Source: Strongylocentrotus purpuratus
Taxonomy: Eukaryota > Echinodermata > Echinoidea > Camarodonta > Strongylocentrotidae
Direction of reading: 5' to 3'
Length of the DNA stretch: 64,000 nt
Assembly (NCBI RefSeq): GCF_000002235.5
Contig: NW_022145611.1
Coordinates: 8,686,242-8,750,241 of the forward strand
Position 1 is the first letter of the stretch; the number at the start of each line of letters is the position of its first letter. Made by a program: the position numbers and the translations under genes. This document shows positions 60,324 to 64,000 of the stretch, in pieces. Below the pieces are notes generated by a model. That model was not told the DNA's origin, searched no databases, and worked only from the letters and a program-made list of their open reading frames with translations.

Positions 60324-61010
60324 AAAGGTAAAGACCAGTATTGGTAACGCCCCAATTTCAAAAAATGAAATGGAAGCTCTCATTACCAATCATGTGAAAG
60401 AATATGTTTTGACTAATACATGATGATAAAAAATTTGCCGGGAAACCGCCTACTAATTGATATATTTGGTAAATTAGAACTCTCTCGTGGTCCGGTGAGA
60501 GAGTTCCGACGGTTAGATTTCGAATTGTTTTAGGCTCTGAAATTTACCGCTCTGCCTCCCTCTCGTGGCCGCTAAATGCGCAGGCAAGCAACATTATTAT
60601 TATCGATCCACGGTATTTCAGAGTACACACTTTGTTGCCTCCCTATCGTTCGCGTTCATCAGCTGTTGTTCATTGATTATATCGTCGTTGCTCGCACTCT
60701 GGTTCTACTTTTGCCATAATTATACTATCTCGATTTATTTAGAGAGTGACATTTTAACGGTTTTAAACGACTGGCTTTGCTAATACTTTTCGATATAAAC
60801 ATGGAAGGGAAGAAACGGGGACCGAAGCCTGCTTCTCCAGCGACGAGGAAGGCTAATATGCACACACCACTACACGTGTGTAAAAACCCAATACAAACAC
60901 ACACTAACACGATCCGCTCCGCTAGCCTCCCTCCGCTCAAGTTGCGATTCTCAGAACGACCTGTACATTGTTTACCTAGCTACCCAAGAACGGCGGAACA
61001 TAAACTCTAG
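60324..61010 (+). other. TTAA-type element end and unknown small ORF
   Basis: TTAAAGGTAAAGACCAGTATTGGTA (60324 on) resembles the end of the 26368 MITE. About 0.5 kb later an ATG at 60801 opens 69 codons starting MEGKKRGPKPASPATRKANM, strongly basic, ending at 61010. The ATG context (AAACATGG) is good. I do not recognise the peptide; it may be the first exon of a host or transposon gene, or chance. No second TTAA end was found up to 64000. Confidence 0.25.
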
Positions 61011-62153
61011 GCATAAACTCCTTGGAATTAGTGGTCAACCGGTCAAGTACATGAATTGGTCATTTCATAGCTCAGATGATGGCGATAGCAATCACATTGT
61101 TGAAATACTAGTATCTGACCTATTATGTATATCAATGTCAGTCATGTATATCATAATTATAAGTCCTATATTGAATCTATAGACAATGTAGACTCTATGT
61201 ACGTGACTCAGTGCTCTGATTGCACAGCCTCCCTCCCCCCCCCCCCCACCACCACCGCTCTCATCAACGGTAACAATTAGGCTATTTTGCTAAATTACTT
61301 TTGTAGGCAGAACTGCCTCGATCGGCTCTGTTGATTGACCATAGACTGCATGCTAGAGTAAAAATGCAAGAGAGATGGTAATCACACTCGCACTGAAAAA
61401 GGTAAAAATGCACCTAAGCTGTTCATGAAATATAACGTCATCAACATTTCTACTCGGGCAAAGATCGGTCAATATATGGGGAAAATCAACTTTCAGTTTA
61501 TTGAAGACATGCGTATCAAAATTCACATGAATTGCTTGACCATGCATTTATCATGGAGATCTCTTCTTATATATCCGTGCATTTATCCTCGTTTAGGATG
61601 TTTGGTAACTCATGGAGATATTATATCTCCATGCATAGCTGGAGTTGAACGATCGACAGAGTCTGCCACTTCAAATTAGGGAAAACTTTATAACTATATA
61701 AACCATAACTATAAAAAAGCAGTACATTCATAAACACTGACAAGTGCAGTCTCTCATAGTACTAAGCGGAGAAGAAATAAGTGAATACATAACCCAAATC
61801 CAACTACAAAAAACACTGTGTAAAATTAAGTTCCCCAATTCGAGATAACAAAAATAAATAACTTCTTACATAATGATACAGCGCCAGGTTTCTAATCATA
61901 AACATACAGGCTAACGCCAACGGGATGAAGTAAGAGTAAATTAGTATTTGTAATTGGTCATCTAGTCAAGTCACATCGGATGACATTCATTAGTGAGCAA
62001 TTAGACATCTATTTCATGGACACAAAATATAAGAACGAAACGGCACAACAAAGGCGCAAGCAGCATATTGGATTTCATTATAGATGCTAAAGCGCAGTGG
62101 ATGAACGTTGATGATTGCAATCAACATGACAGTTCAAGTTGTATACACTATAC
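61011..62153. other. No gene seen
   Basis: Intronic or 5' flanking DNA of the receptor. C run with CCACCACCACC at about 61234-61255. Nothing else recognised. Confidence 0.5.
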
Positions 62154-62234
62154 CTCTCTCACATGGCGATCGTATGCCTCGTCAACGTCGGTTCCCTCGT
62201 CTGAAGAGAAGGTATATACATAATCTGAATCCAT
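62154..62234 (-). CDS. Candidate first coding exon upstream of the nuclear receptor
   Basis: On the minus strand an ATG in good context (CATCATGG) opens a short acidic frame starting MDSDYVYTFSSDEGTDVDEA and going on to YDRHVRE. Two donor-like sites follow: CAT|GTGAGA (junction 62163/62162) and GAG|GTATAG (junction 62154/62153). Both leave phase 0. The next recognised receptor exon (56402) begins with the last two bases of a codon, and a direct join would hit a stop soon after. So either a small exon of length 3n+1 lies between them, or this exon belongs to another transcript. I do not recognise the peptide. Confidence 0.35.
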
Positions 62235-64000
62235 GATGGGTCAGAAAGTATAACGATATGTCAGTGAATTAGCGTAAAAACGAACGGCAATATTATGCAA
62301 TAATAATATAAGTACAGGTGTCAGTGATGAAAGGGATGGTGATGAACATGTGGCATCTAGTCTAGTTCATGGTCAGCATGCCCCTTCAGTGATTTAGAGA
62401 CAACAAGGTAACATGTAGATGGTAGCATATATTGTACAGTCATCAGACCCATTTCACCACTTTGCTCGTATGATATGTTATATAATTATATATTATAGGC
62501 CTATTTCATGTATTAGTGCGATCTCACCTAGTTGTATTCATTTGTATAAAACCATCAACATGGCACATGATAAATATTGTGCGTTTTATTGCAGTATTAG
62601 GAGTAAAAAATAAAGAAACAGCCAAAAGGGGACTAAAGTATAGAAGACTAGTCTCACCAAGCATGGACCCTCGATGAAGTGACCTTCAGCGAATGGTCGA
62701 ATCGCTCGGTTACGTAACGAAACTCCAATGAGGGTTCGCGGTTTCACCCCATCCCAGATGAACGTTCCTTGCAATATTCGTGTACACAGTCATGACAGTG
62801 TATGGTCTTCCTGGGCATACAATACTTTCAACATTACGCTAGATGTCATCGTTGAAAAAACAAGGAAAAAAACAGGTATAAATGACATCTCCCTGAACAA
62901 TCTAACACACGACCGCTGTGCCATTCATACCATTACTGGATGAAGGGGCTCGTAATCTTTTCACCTCATACATACGTTTTGTGATCGGTCAGGGGAGGGC
63001 ATGGAGGGGCTGCAGATAGCCCCAAACAAATTACCGTCTTCCTCATTTTCTAACTAGATTTCAATCGCCTTGAACAAAAATAGATGCATACAGTCATGAA
63101 TACATATATTTGTGTGAATCACAAACAAGACAAAGTTTTATCCCTCTTTAGGAGTTTGTCTGAACATGCCATTTTTCGGCAAGGGCTGCAAATGAAGAAT
63201 AAAGAGAAGAAGGAACTTGAGAGAAGGAGAAAAGAGGAGGAAAAGAAGAAGAAAAAGAAGAAGGAAAAAGTCAGAACATGATGAAGAAGAAGGTGGAAAT
63301 GAACAAGAAGAAGAATTAGGAGAAGTAGAAGAAGAAGAGGAAGAGGGAGAAAATGAAGAAGAAGGCTGGAGGACAAAAAGAACAAGAAGAAAAAAGTAGG
63401 AGGAAGAGGAGAAGAAGAAGAAGAAGAAGAAGAAGAAAAAACAAAAGGAGAACAAGAAAAAGAGGGCATAACGAGTCCCGATAAAGACCTTCGATGGTGA
63501 CGACAAGTTGACATTTCCCTTGAATTATTGTAAATGTATACATAAAAGAAACGACGCAGCACGATTCGAGCGTTTTTTAATTCTGTGATCATGTTGTTGT
63601 TCTACTCACATACATGTTTATCCCGTCATGTTTCTAATTCCCGTTGAATTTGTCAAAATTATCTAAACGCCCCGCCCCCCCCCCAACTTCCTTATACAAG
63701 CCTGACCCCGTGTACGCACTACAAAAAATGAGAATAATCAAGATGGGCTCGTCTATAATTATTATACGCCCAGTATACAACCACTGTCTTCATACTTTGT
63801 AGGAGATTGTTCTAAACTGGGAATACGCGAGTCTTGAAACACGTCATCACAGGATGGAAACAAATATAAAAAAAATAATTCATGATCAACAGTATTTGCC
63901 CTAAACAGGAAATTATATATGGAAACCCCTCACAAAAAGTACCGCAATTCAAGTTTGCAATGAGCGTTCATTAAAAATGTTATTACTTTATAACCGTTCA
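62235..64000. other. 5' flank, no gene seen
   Basis: Upstream of the candidate first exon. Contains a polypurine tract (63200-63465) and a C run (63672-63683). Frames in the tract are Lys/Glu or Phe/Ser artefacts. Confidence 0.5.
63200..63465. repeat. (GAA)/(GAG) polypurine tract
   Basis: About 260 bp of almost pure purine on the plus strand with GAAGAAGAA at its end. Confidence 0.95.

Noticed and set aside
63119-63592. Phe/Ser-rich 157-codon frame
   Set aside because: Antisense reading of a polypurine tract.

Overview
The window looks like nuclear DNA of a marine deuterostome, most likely an echinoderm and perhaps a sea urchin. It is AT-rich, with split genes, many copies of the palindrome TACATGTA, long C and CT/GA runs, tRNA-derived SINEs with (TTA)n tails, and small DNA-transposon relics. 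No bacterial or organelle genes are seen. The species is not proven by anything here.

Two protein-coding genes can be supported, both on the minus strand. (1) A Na+/Ca2+ exchanger (NCX, SLC8 family). One large exon (27678-29455) carries the start codon, signal peptide, first membrane half with the alpha-1 repeat, XIP-like segment, calcium-binding domain CBD1 and the start of CBD2. It ends at the boundary where vertebrate NCX genes also break. A likely non-coding first exon and promoter lie near 32607-32880. The remaining exons were not found in 1-27677, so the gene probably runs off the left edge through a very long intron. (2) A nuclear receptor with two DNA-binding domains in tandem and one ligand-binding domain (2DBD-NR). 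Nine exons between 56402 and 41877 join in frame to 1,028 codons plus a stop: DBD1 in two exons, DBD2 in two exons, one 1.74-kb exon with a long Ser/Pro-rich hinge and the start of the LBD, then four LBD exons ending in a recognisable AF-2 helix. A possible first coding exon lies at 62154-62234, but its phase does not match the next exon directly.

Layout. 1-27.6 kb: intron or 3' flank of NCX, with no recognised gene, several small repeats and a few GC-richer blocks that could be regulatory. 27.7-32.9 kb: NCX 5' half. 33-41.7 kb: intergenic, with GA/C tracts, a 30-bp minisatellite, a local duplication and MITEs. 41.7-62.2 kb: the nuclear receptor gene, its introns crowded with MITEs, SINEs, LINE 3' ends and an array carrying AGGTCA half-sites. 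62.2-64 kb: 5' flank with a polypurine tract.

The most notable points are the complete 2DBD receptor; the matching intron positions in its two DBDs; a CAGT-ended MITE starting 2 bp behind the receptor's stop codon; a MITE family with 6-bp target duplications; and a TTAA-flanked MITE family, one copy of which is nested in a SINE whose uninterrupted relative lies next to the NCX exon.
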